A stretch of 43,392 nucleotides of DNA from Sedimentisphaerales bacterium (lineage in GTDB: Bacteria; Planctomycetota; Phycisphaerae; Sedimentisphaerales; SG8-4). Every line of letters starts with the position of its first letter. Position 1 is the stretch's first letter. The stretch covers positions 1 through 43,392 of the forward strand of contig JAFGCA010000191.1 of assembly GCA_016932895.1 (NCBI GenBank), given 5' to 3'. The notes under the pieces were generated by a model. That model saw nothing but the letters and a program-made list of their open reading frames with translations. It had not been told where the DNA came from and ran no database searches. Shown piece after piece: positions 8,944 through 16,809 of the stretch. The position numbers and the translations under genes are program-made.

Positions 8944-9783
8944 ATGGCAAAAGCAGATCGGACCATCGTGGGCAGCCCCCTGACGGTGGGGTTGTTGGCG
9001 GACCTGGGTGCTGTGGCGGACCAATGGACTTCTTTCGGTCCTTTCGATCCGCAGGCCAGTTGGACGCACAGATATCGCATCTGGACGTGTCACGGCTATC
9101 GCGAAACGGGCAATCAGGACGTCGGCTTTCTCCGGATTCGCAGGGACAGCTCCTCGGGAGAAGGCACGTTTCAGCTCCGCGTGGAGCAGGTGGTTGTCGA
9201 GACAGATGCCTTGCTGAGCCGGATCGAGGCGGAGATCCTCTGTCGCGATGATGAGCGCGCCTCGCCATTGAAGTGGCGGTTGTCGAGCCGCTTCTTTGGC
9301 CCCGACGGGGAGGAACTGGGCGATCTGGCTCTGGCGGAGGCCGTTTCTGTACAGGCAGACACGTTGGTTGTCGAGACGCCGGGGCCAGCGCGGCGCAGGC
9401 AAGTCCCCGTGCCTGTGACGTCGGATTGGTCTCTTTTTGAGGCCATCCAGCGTCTGGACGTTGGCGCCGGCCGCAAATGGGAGGTCAATTTGCTGGAGGG
9501 CCTGAGCGTTCTCAAGCCGGACCAGGAGATTTCCTACCGAGGGCTGTCGCAGGAGAAGCTCGGGGATCAGACGGTATCCCTGCATTGCTTTCAGCAGTTG
9601 GGCCAGGGAGCGTTGCCGACTGAGTACTGGCTCGACCGGGACCGTCGTCTTCTGGCGGTGGTTTCCATGAACAAGGCGTATATCCTGGACGACCAGGCCG
9701 AAGATGCAATCGAACGCAGGCAGCGGGCGGTTCAGGAATCCTATCGTAAAGCTCAGATGCGTCGAAGGCAGCCGGGACAATGA
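8944..9783 (+). CDS. Protein of unknown function between two sulfatases
   Basis: 279 residues, not recognised. No signal peptide or membrane segment is visible from ATG 8944, which follows a GGGCAGG ribosome site. It is rich in predicted beta strands (TFQLRVEQVVVET, EQVVVET and similar), with several acidic and aromatic patches and a charged C-terminal helix (ERRQRAVQESYRKAQMRRR). Its stop overlaps an upstream ATG of the next sulfatase (ATGA at 9780), so the two are probably translationally close. The setting suggests a role in sulfated-glycan use, but this is only context. Cytoplasmic location is likely if the start is right. Confidence 0.7.
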   Translation: MAKADRTIVGSPLTVGLLADLGAVADQWTSFGPFDPQASWTHRYRIWTCHGYRETGNQDVGFLRIRRDSSSGEGTFQLRVEQVVVETDALLSRIEAEILCRDDERASPLKWRLSSRFFGPDGEELGDLALAEAVSVQADTLVVETPGPARRRQVPVPVTSDWSLFEAIQRLDVGAGRKWEVNLLEGLSVLKPDQEISYRGLSQEKLGDQTVSLHCFQQLGQGALPTEYWLDRDRRLLAVVSMNKAYILDDQAEDAIERRQRAVQESYRKAQMRRRQPGQ

Positions 9784-9797
9784 GAGGGGAAACTGGA

Positions 9798-11204
9798 ATG
9801 AACGAGCGATCCACGATGAATCGGCGGGAATTCATAAAACTCGGCGGCAGCGCCGTAGCACTCGCTACGCACGGAGCAACGGCCGCACGGCCACGGGCCG
9901 CTGCGCAGAGCCGACCGAAGCCGAAGAACATTCTTCTGATCATTACGGACCAGCAGCATATCGACACGATCCAAGCCGGGGGCTGCGCACACGTTCGCAC
10001 GCCGGCCCTGGATCGGCTCAAACGCCGGGGTGTCAGCTTCATGCAGTCGTATTCGGCCAATCCGGTGTGCAGTCCGGCTCGCAGCGCGATCTTTACCGGG
10101 CGAACGAGCAGCGAGGCGGCGGTCCCCGTCAACGGCCGGCCCATTCGCTCGGAGCTGCCCAACCTGGGCCAGTGGTTCTCCGCGCACACCGACTGCGAGA
10201 CGTTCTACGCCGGCAAATGGCATCTGCCGCGAACGTACACCAGTGACATCCCGGGTTTCAAGGTGCTCCACACGGGCATCGGCGGTTTCGGCTATTTGTG
10301 CGACACGGTCATGTCCCGGGCGTGTGAAGGATTTCTGCGGAACCGGTCGCGCGGTAAGCCGTTTTTGCTGGTGACTTCCTTCATGCAGCCCCACGATATC
10401 TGCGAGTGGCTGCGTTTGAACACCGAAGACCCGGGCCGTCTGCGGTATCCCGAGCTGGAGGGAAAGTTGCCTCCGCTGCCGGAGAACTTCGACTTCGACA
10501 AAAGAGAACCCGAGATTGTCAGTCGCGGGCGGGCCTCGAACGAGCCTTTCAAGACCGGCTGGAGCCGCAGACAGTGGCGCTATTATCTGTGGAGCTACTA
10601 TCGCAACATCGAATACGTGGACGGGGAGATCGGTCGCGTTCTACAGACGCTGGATGACTGTGGTTACGCCAAGGACACGCTCGTCATATTCACGGCCGAC
10701 CACGGTGAGGGACTCGCCCATCACCAGATGGTGCGCAAGAACACGCTGTACGATGAGGCCGTCCGGGTTCCGCTGATCGTCTCCTGGCCGGGGCACATTC
10801 CGCAGGATCGTACGGAGACCACCCATCTGGCCTGGGGCCTCGATATCATGCCGACCTTGTGTGCGTATGCCGGTATCGCTGCGCCGGGGCACACCCGGGG
10901 CAGTGATCTCCGGTGCGTGCTGGAAAACGGCACCCCGGCGCATGATTTTATTGTGTCGGAGGTCGCTGGCAATGCGGGGCGAATGGTGCGCAGCGAACGC
11001 TACAAATACGTTGCCTATGCAGGCGACTCGACGGAACAGCTCTTTGACATGAAGAACGACTGCGGAGAGACCCGGAACCTGGCCGCCGAGGCACGCTACG
11101 CCTCAGCCGTGGCCGAGCACAGGGATTTGTTGAGGCAGTGGGAGTCGCGACTGGATGTCCCGGACACGGTTTCGCACCGAGACGCGTGGTGGTATACTCG
11201 TTGA
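9798..11204 (+). CDS. Tat-exported sulfatase (S1 family, second copy)
   Basis: 468 residues from ATG 9798, which has AGAGGGG at good spacing. ATG 9780 overlaps the preceding stop and is less well placed. A Tat motif NRREFIKLG is followed by a hydrophobic stretch. The formylglycine signature is CSPAR (C91). The metal motif is TDQQ instead of DD, as in iduronate/choline-sulfatase-like branches; FTADHGEGLAHH gives the other metal ligands and GKWHLP the usual lysine/histidine pair. It is quite diverged from the first sulfatase, so the two probably act on different sulfate positions or sugars. The C-terminal part has SERYKYV, typical of the small sulfatase subdomain. Confidence 0.92.
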   Translation: MNERSTMNRREFIKLGGSAVALATHGATAARPRAAAQSRPKPKNILLIITDQQHIDTIQAGGCAHVRTPALDRLKRRGVSFMQSYSANPVCSPARSAIFTGRTSSEAAVPVNGRPIRSELPNLGQWFSAHTDCETFYAGKWHLPRTYTSDIPGFKVLHTGIGGFGYLCDTVMSRACEGFLRNRSRGKPFLLVTSFMQPHDICEWLRLNTEDPGRLRYPELEGKLPPLPENFDFDKREPEIVSRGRASNEPFKTGWSRRQWRYYLWSYYRNIEYVDGEIGRVLQTLDDCGYAKDTLVIFTADHGEGLAHHQMVRKNTLYDEAVRVPLIVSWPGHIPQDRTETTHLAWGLDIMPTLCAYAGIAAPGHTRGSDLRCVLENGTPAHDFIVSEVAGNAGRMVRSERYKYVAYAGDSTEQLFDMKNDCGETRNLAAEARYASAVAEHRDLLRQWESRLDVPDTVSHRDAWWYTR

Positions 11205-11282
11205 CGTTGGATTTTGCCGGAGAGTGCGACAGAATTCTGAAGTGTCTGTGGCTTTCCTGATGCAGTTCGAAAGGAGTTGGAT

Positions 11283-12824
11283 ATGAGGCAGCACACGAGA
11301 AGAGAGTTTCTAAAAGCGATGGGGCTCGTCGCTGGAGCGGCTGGAGGGGTGTCGTTCTTGCCCGGTTGCAGCGGTCTGGGGCGGGCGAGCGCAGCCGAAC
11401 CGGCCAGGCGGCCGAATATCATTTACATCATGACCGACGATCACGCCTCCCACGCGGTGAGCTGCTATGGAAGCAAGATCAACGAGACACCCAACCTGGA
11501 CCGAATCGCCCGGGAAGGGATGCGCCTCGATAACGCTTTCTGTACGAATTCGATCTGCGCCCCATGTCGGGCGGTCGTTCTCACGGGCAAGTACAGCCAC
11601 CTCAACGGCGTGACCGACAATCGTCTGAAATTCGACGGTTCGCAGCAGACGTTCCCCAAACTTTTGCAGGCGGCCGGCTACGAGACGGCCATGGTCGGGA
11701 AGTGGCATCTCAAAACCGATCCCACGGGCTTTGACTATTGGAACGTCCTCCCGGGGCAGGGGGCCTACTACAACCCGGTGATGATCGAGATGGGCGAGCG
11801 AAAGAAATATACCGGCTACGTCACGGACATCATCACCGACCACTGTCTCAACTGGCTCAAGGGCCGGCAAGGTGACAAGCCCTTCTGCCTGATGTACCAT
11901 CACAAGGCGCCGCACCGCCGCTGGGAACCCGGCCCGAAGTATCTGACGATGTACGACGACCGCGAGATTCCCGAGCCGGCGACGCTCTTTGACGACAATT
12001 CGGGCCGGGGTACCGCCGCCAAAGAGCAGGATATGAGCATCGAGAAAACGATGACACAGAATGACCTGAAACTGACGCCGATGAAGAACCTTACGCCGGA
12101 GCAGAAGAAGGCGTGGGACGCGGCGTACGGCCCCAAGAACGAGGCCTTCAAGAAGGCGAACCTTCAAGGTAAGGAGCTGATTCGGTGGAAATACCAGAGA
12201 TACATCAAAGACTACCTGCGATGTATTGCGTCGGTGGACGACAACGTCGGGCGGTTGCTGGATTACCTCGATGAGTCGGGCCTGGCCCGGGATACCGTCG
12301 TCGTGTACACCTCCGATCAGGGCTTCTACCTGGGCGACCATGGCTGGTTCGACAAGCGGTTCATGTACGAGGAATCGCTGAAGATGCCGCTGCTCGTGCG
12401 GTATCCGCCCGAGATTCGGCCGGGCTCGGTGAGCAAGGACATTGTTTTGAACCTGGACTTTGCCGAGACCTTTCTCGACTACGCGGGCGTTCCAGCGCCG
12501 GCGGATATGCAGGGCCGTTCTCTGCGTCCGGTGTTGCGCGGCCGCACGCCCAAGGACTGGCGCAAGTCGATGTACTATCACTACTATGAATACCCCGCCG
12601 TCCACAGCGTCAAGCGGCATTACGGTGTGCGCACTCGACGCTACAAGCTCATCCACTTCTACCACGATATCGACGAGTGGGAGCTCTACGATCTGAAGAA
12701 GGACTCCGAAGAGTTGAAGAACGTATGCGGCGACCCGAAATACGCCGGAGTCGTCAAGGAGCTGAAGGCCGAATTGAAAAAACTGCGCGCTGCGTACAAG
12801 GATTCGACCGGAAAGCCCGTGTGA
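11283..12824 (+). CDS. Sulfatase resembling N-acetylglucosamine-6-sulfatases, possible Tat lipoprotein
   Basis: 513 residues; AAGGAG sits six bases before ATG 11283. The signal has a twin-arginine motif (TRREFLKAM) and then FLPGC at residues 25-29, a plausible lipobox, so the enzyme may be exported by Tat and lipid-anchored. Metal ligands TDDH (51-54), formylglycine signature CAPCR (C92), GKWHLK and [17 protein letters not shown] are all present. The C-terminal region ([21 protein letters not shown]) is the DUF4976-type tail seen in GNS-like (S1_11-like) enzymes. It probably removes 6-O-sulfate from an aminosugar or related residue, though specificity is inferred. It ends the plus-strand block and is followed by a strong hairpin. 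Confidence 0.92.
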   Translation: MRQHTRREFLKAMGLVAGAAGGVSFLPGCSGLGRASAAEPARRPNIIYIMTDDHASHAVSCYGSKINETPNLDRIAREGMRLDNAFCTNSICAPCRAVVLTGKYSHLNGVTDNRLKFDGSQQTFPKLLQAAGYETAMVGKWHLKTDPTGFDYWNVLPGQGAYYNPVMIEMGERKKYTGYVTDIITDHCLNWLKGRQGDKPFCLMYHHKAPHRRWEPGPKYLTMYDDREIPEPATLFDDNSGRGTAAKEQDMSIEKTMTQNDLKLTPMKNLTPEQKKAWDAAYGPKNEAFKKANLQGKELIRWKYQRYIKDYLRCIASVDDNVGRLLDYLDESGLARDTVVVYTSDQGFYLGDHGWFDKRFMYEESLKMPLLVRYPPEIRPGSVSKDIVLNLDFAETFLDYAGVPAPADMQGRSLRPVLRGRTPKDWRKSMYYHYYEYPAVHSVKRHYGVRTRRYKLIHFYHDIDEWELYDLKKDSEELKNVCGDPKYAGVVKELKAELKKLRAAYKDSTGKPV

Positions 12825-12877
12825 CGTTCACGGGATTGTGAACGTTCGGGGCGCCGTTTGCTGATGTCGGAATGAAG

Positions 12878-12912
12878 AAGAGAGGCAGAGCCTGCATCGC
12901 TCTGCCTCTCTT
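12878..12912. terminator. Bidirectional hairpin terminator
   Basis: A perfect 14-bp inverted repeat (12878-12891 with 12899-12912, arms AAGAGAGGCAGAGC) closes a 7-base loop. It lies between the converging sulfatase and tetrahaem cytochrome genes. Short T-rich runs flank it on both strands, so it can end both transcripts. Confidence 0.75.
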
Positions 12913-12923
12913 GCATTATGCGT

Positions 12924-13505
12924 CTACTTGAGTATCTCTCCGGTGGCTTTGTTCCAGCGGACGGTGCGGACCTGCATGCGATGGTCGGGGCCGTGACAAT
13001 CGGTGCAGTACTTGGCCGCATGTCCGGCTTCCTCGCTGGGTTCCTCGCTTTCGAAGATGCTCAGGCCCGTCTCCAGGATAGGTTGGTGATCCTCGACGTG
13101 CCGAATGTCGTGCCGGGGATGGCACATCATGCACGTGGGGTTGATTCGTTCCTTGGGGTACATGAGTTGCGGCGGGGTGATATTCCCCTCGTCGGAACGA
13201 TGCCGTAACGATTCTCCGTGGCAGCGTTCGCAGCCGATGCCCGCCAATTCATGGTTCAATGCCAGTTCGTCCTCGTCGAAATCCAGGTGGCACGCCTTAC
13301 AGAAAGAGTTGGCTACAAAAGTCTTCTCTTGTGCGTAATAGTCGTCAGCGGGCGACTCCTGTCCGGCCGGCTCGTTTGCTTCCGCCACGGTCGCCGTGCC
13401 CAGACGGGACAAGTCGACCAATGAGCAGTTTGCCAGCCACACCAGCAGCAAACTGCTCGTTCCCATCGTCGCCCACGCAAAAAACGCCTTGCGAATGATC
13501 CCCAT
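12924..13505 (-). CDS. Membrane-anchored tetrahaem cytochrome c
   Basis: 193 residues; GGAAGG precedes the ATG. A hydrophobic segment at about residues 8-26 acts as signal or anchor. Four CxxCH haem sites follow: CKACH (69-73), CERCH (92-96), CMMCH (125-129) and CTDCH (167-171). Extra histidines (H85, H140, H162, H175) could serve as distal ligands. It should carry electrons in the periplasm. It is the last gene of a minus-strand group behind a TIM-barrel protein and a Tat aldo/keto reductase-like protein, with a 69-base gap to the latter, so it may accept electrons from an exported oxidoreductase. The exact cytochrome subfamily is not recognised. Confidence 0.9.
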   Translation of the reverse strand: MGIIRKAFFAWATMGTSSLLLVWLANCSLVDLSRLGTATVAEANEPAGQESPADDYYAQEKTFVANSFCKACHLDFDEDELALNHELAGIGCERCHGESLRHRSDEGNITPPQLMYPKERINPTCMMCHPRHDIRHVEDHQPILETGLSIFESEEPSEEAGHAAKYCTDCHGPDHRMQVRTVRWNKATGEILK

Positions 13506-13574
13506 ATTCCTTCCTGTTATCGCATCTTCTTCTTGAGGCGAGTGTTCCTTCGACGTCTTGCTGATCGTTGTCGA

Positions 13575-14699
13575 TTAGACGTATTCCCAGTCCCTGAGCC
13601 ACTCGTAATCGGTGGGCAGTTGGGCCCAGGCTTTGTCCATGGCCTCTTCCAGCTCCTTGGCTTCAGCCATGTCGAGCTCGCGTCGTTCCTGCACGGCCTT
13701 GGCCATGTTCTCCACCTGGTGCGGATTGATCATGCCCGGGATGGGGGCGGTGACGGCCGGATTGTTCAGGATGTAGCGGATAGCCATGCGGGCGAGTTTG
13801 TCATCTTCGGTCGCGTGGGGGCTGTCAGGCGAGCTGTCGCCCTTGAACAGATGGGTGCCGGAGAAGGGCTTGATGCCGAACATGCCTACATCGTGCTGCT
13901 TGAGGGCGTCGAAAATGCTGTCTCGCGGCAAGACCTTGCTCTTGGCCGTGTACGGTGTGACCACTGCTTGAACGATCTCGGGATAGGTTTCGATCATCCA
14001 CTTGATGTGGGGACGGTCGTGCGACGAGAAACCGGTGAAGCGGCACTTGCCTTGCTTCCTGGCCTTCTCGAGAGCCTTCATCATCTCGTCCACTTCCGCC
14101 TTGGAGTGTTGCCCGCTTTGCTCGTGCATGGTGGGACGCCACAGATCGACGTAGTCGAGCTTGGCCGCTCGCATTCCCTTGTCCAGGGTGGCCAGAAGGG
14201 CGTTGGCCGTACGGAATTTGGGATTGCGCATTTCTTCCTGGTACCACGAAAAGCCCAGGAACATCGAGTCCCGCCGGCCCCGGAGCGCTTCGGAGTAGGC
14301 CAGGATTTCTTCTCTGGTGCAAGCATCGATGTAGTTGACACCACATTCGATACACTTGGTGACAACATCCCGGCGGTTTTTCTGAAAGCCCTGGTTCTCC
14401 AGGTCGGCGCTGAGCCAGCTGCGGGCTTTGAAGACGCCGGGGACCATTTTATCGACGCGCTTCCAGTGTCCGCCCAGGCACACCACCGAGACCCACAATT
14501 CGGTCTTGCCCAAGCGGCGGTATTCCATATTGGGATTGTAGCTGCGCGTCTTTTCGATATGCTCAGCGGCCTCGGCTTGTTGAGCGGCGAGCGCCGTGAG
14601 TCCGGCGGCGAACCCGGCCGCCGCGGAGGCGCCGTCGCGCATGAATGCACGCCGGGTCAGGTCGTTGCCCTGGGTGGCTTTCTGGCTGTCGTTTTTCAT
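13575..14699 (-). CDS. Tat-exported aldo/keto reductase-like protein
   Basis: 374 residues. Tat motif LTRRAFMRDG (R16, R17) and a hydrophobic Ala-rich region precede an AKR (beta/alpha)8 barrel: YRRLGKTELWVSVVCLGG at the start, CGVNYIDAC at strand 2, YVDLWRPTMH, then the phosphate-binding end IPGMINPHQVENM. The usual catalytic Lys of the D-Y-K-H tetrad is not visible where expected: the strand reads RRDSMFLGFSW instead of the usual 'v.i.tK'. The Tyr context (AYSEAL) is also shifted. It may therefore not be a standard NAD(P)H reductase, which would suit a periplasmic protein. It is flanked by a TIM-barrel isomerase and a tetrahaem cytochrome, probably in one operon. Confidence 0.82.
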   Translation of the reverse strand: MKNDSQKATQGNDLTRRAFMRDGASAAAGFAAGLTALAAQQAEAAEHIEKTRSYNPNMEYRRLGKTELWVSVVCLGGHWKRVDKMVPGVFKARSWLSADLENQGFQKNRRDVVTKCIECGVNYIDACTREEILAYSEALRGRRDSMFLGFSWYQEEMRNPKFRTANALLATLDKGMRAAKLDYVDLWRPTMHEQSGQHSKAEVDEMMKALEKARKQGKCRFTGFSSHDRPHIKWMIETYPEIVQAVVTPYTAKSKVLPRDSIFDALKQHDVGMFGIKPFSGTHLFKGDSSPDSPHATEDDKLARMAIRYILNNPAVTAPIPGMINPHQVENMAKAVQERRELDMAEAKELEEAMDKAWAQLPTDYEWLRDWEYV

Positions 14700-14738
14700 G
14701 GTGCTCTCCTTATGAGGGGTCGTTTGGTCTCAAAGCCG

Positions 14739-15641
14739 TCAGGCTTTCGGTTTCTTGCTCGTGCGATCGTAACAGTCTTTCAGGTAGTCGCGGGCGGTGG
14801 CAAGGTTGGCTCGCATGACGTTGGTCGGCGGATGTCCGTGCATGAAGGGATTCACGTAGCCACGATAGTCGATCTCAGCCAGGGCTTGAATCCACGGCGT
14901 CATGTCCGTCGTACCTACACCGGGGAGTTGTTTGGACTCGGGCTCGCGTTGCCAGGCATAGAAGAACAACAGTTGCTTGCCGCAGATGCGGATGGCCTGC
15001 GGTACGGAAGCTTTCAGCCCCTGGATGTGGTAGGGGGCCAGGGCGATCCCCAATCTGGGCGACGTGTTGATATCGACGAACGCCTTGAGGGAGTCAAGCG
15101 AATTGAGCAGGGCGTTCCCGTGATTTTCAATGGCCAGGTAGGAGTCGTGCTTCTCCGCCAATTCAGACAGAGGTTTGAGTCCCTCGATAAACTGTCGCAT
15201 CCGCGTGCTCAGCTCCTCCGGCTTGCACGGGCCGGCACTGCCCTGGATGGCGACACCGCCGCCGACTCGGCCCAGCAGTTCCGCGTACCGGGCGTAGCCG
15301 CCGCTATACACGGAAAACGCAAACAGCTTAAGCTTGTGCTGGCGCAGCACTGCCTTGAGGCCGTCAGGCCCCAATCGCTTGGCTACGTCGTCGAGATGAG
15401 GGCAGCCTTCGTGGGCGGACCAGATGTCGATGGCCTCGAAGCCCAGAGCGGCGATTTGCTCGCAGGCGCCCTCAATGGGCAGTTCCATGAAGTGTATCGA
15501 AGAGGTGGAAAGCTTCATCTTCCAGGGACGCGGAGGTTCGGAGGTGGGCGTGGCAGCATGTGCTGGCCCGGGAAGAGCGTGCGAAGCCGCCGCTGCCCCC
15601 ATCAGCCTCAGGAAACCGCGTCGAGCGATCTTTGCATCCAT
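14739..15641 (-). CDS. Exported sugar isomerase/epimerase-like TIM-barrel protein
   Basis: 300 residues. Two in-frame ATGs exist: 15650 lies directly against AGGAG, while 15641 has it nine bases away and is the better start. The N-terminus IARRGFLRLMG is a Tat-like motif followed by a hydrophobic stretch ending AHA. The mature protein is a xylose isomerase-like (AP endonuclease 2 family) barrel: MKLSTSSI, LGFEAIDIW, LAIENHGNALL (Glu metal ligand candidate) and GYVNPFMHGH near the end. The usual 'D.gH' of strand 6 reads LAPYH here, so the metal site may be altered. It probably opens the operon with the AKR-like and cytochrome genes (39-base gap). Confidence 0.8.
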   Translation of the reverse strand: MDAKIARRGFLRLMGAAAASHALPGPAHAATPTSEPPRPWKMKLSTSSIHFMELPIEGACEQIAALGFEAIDIWSAHEGCPHLDDVAKRLGPDGLKAVLRQHKLKLFAFSVYSGGYARYAELLGRVGGGVAIQGSAGPCKPEELSTRMRQFIEGLKPLSELAEKHDSYLAIENHGNALLNSLDSLKAFVDINTSPRLGIALAPYHIQGLKASVPQAIRICGKQLLFFYAWQREPESKQLPGVGTTDMTPWIQALAEIDYRGYVNPFMHGHPPTNVMRANLATARDYLKDCYDRTSKKPKA

Positions 15642-15974
15642 GGGACGCATCTCCTACGAGCGTTGCCGTGCAAAGGCCGGAATTCCCGTACAAGGGCCTC
15701 TTCCGTGTCGTGCGGGGCGGTCCGTCTGCCGCCCGGTCGCAAAACAACCTTACCAAATTAACAAAAGGGCCCAGCCTTTGCAACCGTCGGTTTGGGGAAT
15801 CTCGGTTTACCGTACCGGGTCACGTTGCTATAAAAAGTATGTCGGCACGGAGCAGTCGGAAACGTGAATATGTTGGCCACCGTGCCTGTCTCAGTCGAAT
15901 TCGTCGCGGCTTCTGGGCTCGGGCGCCTTGGCTCGCCGGGCGGGCTCGCCGCAGAGAAGGGAGAGTCTCCACAG
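15642..15974. other. Divergent intergenic region with a candidate promoter
   Basis: A 333-base region between the divergent TIM-barrel and MBL genes. On the plus strand TTTACC (15806-15811), a 17-base spacer and TATAAA (15829-15834) form a fair sigma-70 promoter. In-frame GTG 15864 and ATG 15870 could give the MBL gene a 35-37 residue extension, but that part looks unlike the family. No minus-strand promoter was recognised. Confidence 0.45.
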
Positions 15975-16739
15975 ATGAAACAGGACAGTGATTCAGCCAG
16001 GGCCCCCATGCTGAAGGATCTCACCATCAAGGTCCTCCACGACAACAACCCGTGCGCGAAGGGGCTGAAGACGGCCTGGGGATTCTCGGCCCTGGTGACG
16101 GGAGCCGCCAGGACGATTCTCTTTGACACGGGCAGTGACGGGGAACTCCTGTTGGACAATATGGCCAGGCTGGAGGTCGAACCCAACGCCATCGACACCG
16201 TCGTCCTGTCACACGTCCATGGAGATCACACGGGAGGGCTGACGGGATTTCTGAGAGAGAATCCTCATGTCGAGGTTTTTCTGCCGGCGGCAATCCCGGA
16301 GCGATTCAAGGATACGGTGCGGGGCTACGGCGCGACCGTGGTTGAAGTCGAGGACTCTCGAGAGATTTGCCAGGACGTCTACACGACCGGGGAAATGGGT
16401 ACGCTTATCAAGGAGCAGGCGCTGGTCGTTCGGACGCAGCGCGGCCTGGTCCTTTTGACGGGCTGCGCCCATCCGGGCGTGACGAAGATGGTGGACCGAG
16501 CGGCCAGTTCGTTCGCGCAGGATGACATCCTTCTCGTCATGGGTGGATTCCATCTCGAATGGGCTACGAGACGCAGGATCGGGAAGATCATCACGGCCTT
16601 TGAGAGTCTCGGTGTCGGTTATGCGGCTCCCACACATTGCACAGGTGACAACGCGCGGGAGTTATTCCAACAGCGTTTTGGGGATCGCTACGTTGAAGTT
16701 GGCGTGGGCAGGACCGTGACCCTCAGCGACTTGAAGTAG
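15975..16739 (+). CDS. MBL-fold metallohydrolase (dihydropterin/RFAP synthase-like branch)
   Basis: 254 residues from ATG 15975, which has AGAAGGGAGAG upstream. The zinc-binding motif SHVHGDH, the LTGCAHPG loop and GGFHL, and a closing PTHCTGD, are all in place. This set is typical of the MBL branch annotated as 7,8-dihydropterin-6-methyl-4-(beta-D-ribofuranosyl)aminobenzene 5'-phosphate synthase-like. In bacteria the true substrate is mostly unknown. No signal peptide is visible from this start, so a cytoplasmic enzyme is expected. Nothing nearby suggests a pterin pathway. It converges on a Met-rich secreted protein gene and a hairpin separates them. Confidence 0.85.
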   Translation: MKQDSDSARAPMLKDLTIKVLHDNNPCAKGLKTAWGFSALVTGAARTILFDTGSDGELLLDNMARLEVEPNAIDTVVLSHVHGDHTGGLTGFLRENPHVEVFLPAAIPERFKDTVRGYGATVVEVEDSREICQDVYTTGEMGTLIKEQALVVRTQRGLVLLTGCAHPGVTKMVDRAASSFAQDDILLVMGGFHLEWATRRRIGKIITAFESLGVGYAAPTHCTGDNARELFQQRFGDRYVEVGVGRTVTLSDLK

Positions 16740-16760
16740 CATCCCGCCGGATGAACGATC

Positions 16761-16795
16761 CGGCGTCCGGTCGGCGTTGGACCGGCCGGACGCCG
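16761..16795. terminator. Hairpin between convergent genes
   Basis: A perfect 10-bp stem, CGGCGTCCGG (16761-16770) with CCGGACGCCG (16786-16795), in the 70-base gap between the MBL gene and the gene ending at 16810. No T run follows on either strand, so it is terminator-like, not a classic intrinsic terminator. Confidence 0.5.
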
Positions 16796-16809
16796 AGGAA
16801 AACTCGCGA

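Noticed and set aside
12878..12912. Inverted repeat as a mobile-element end
   Set aside because: No transposase or second copy nearby; position between convergent genes fits a terminator.
13533..15761. A 742-codon plus-strand open frame
   Set aside because: It mirrors the AKR-like and TIM-barrel genes; its translation has no recognisable features.
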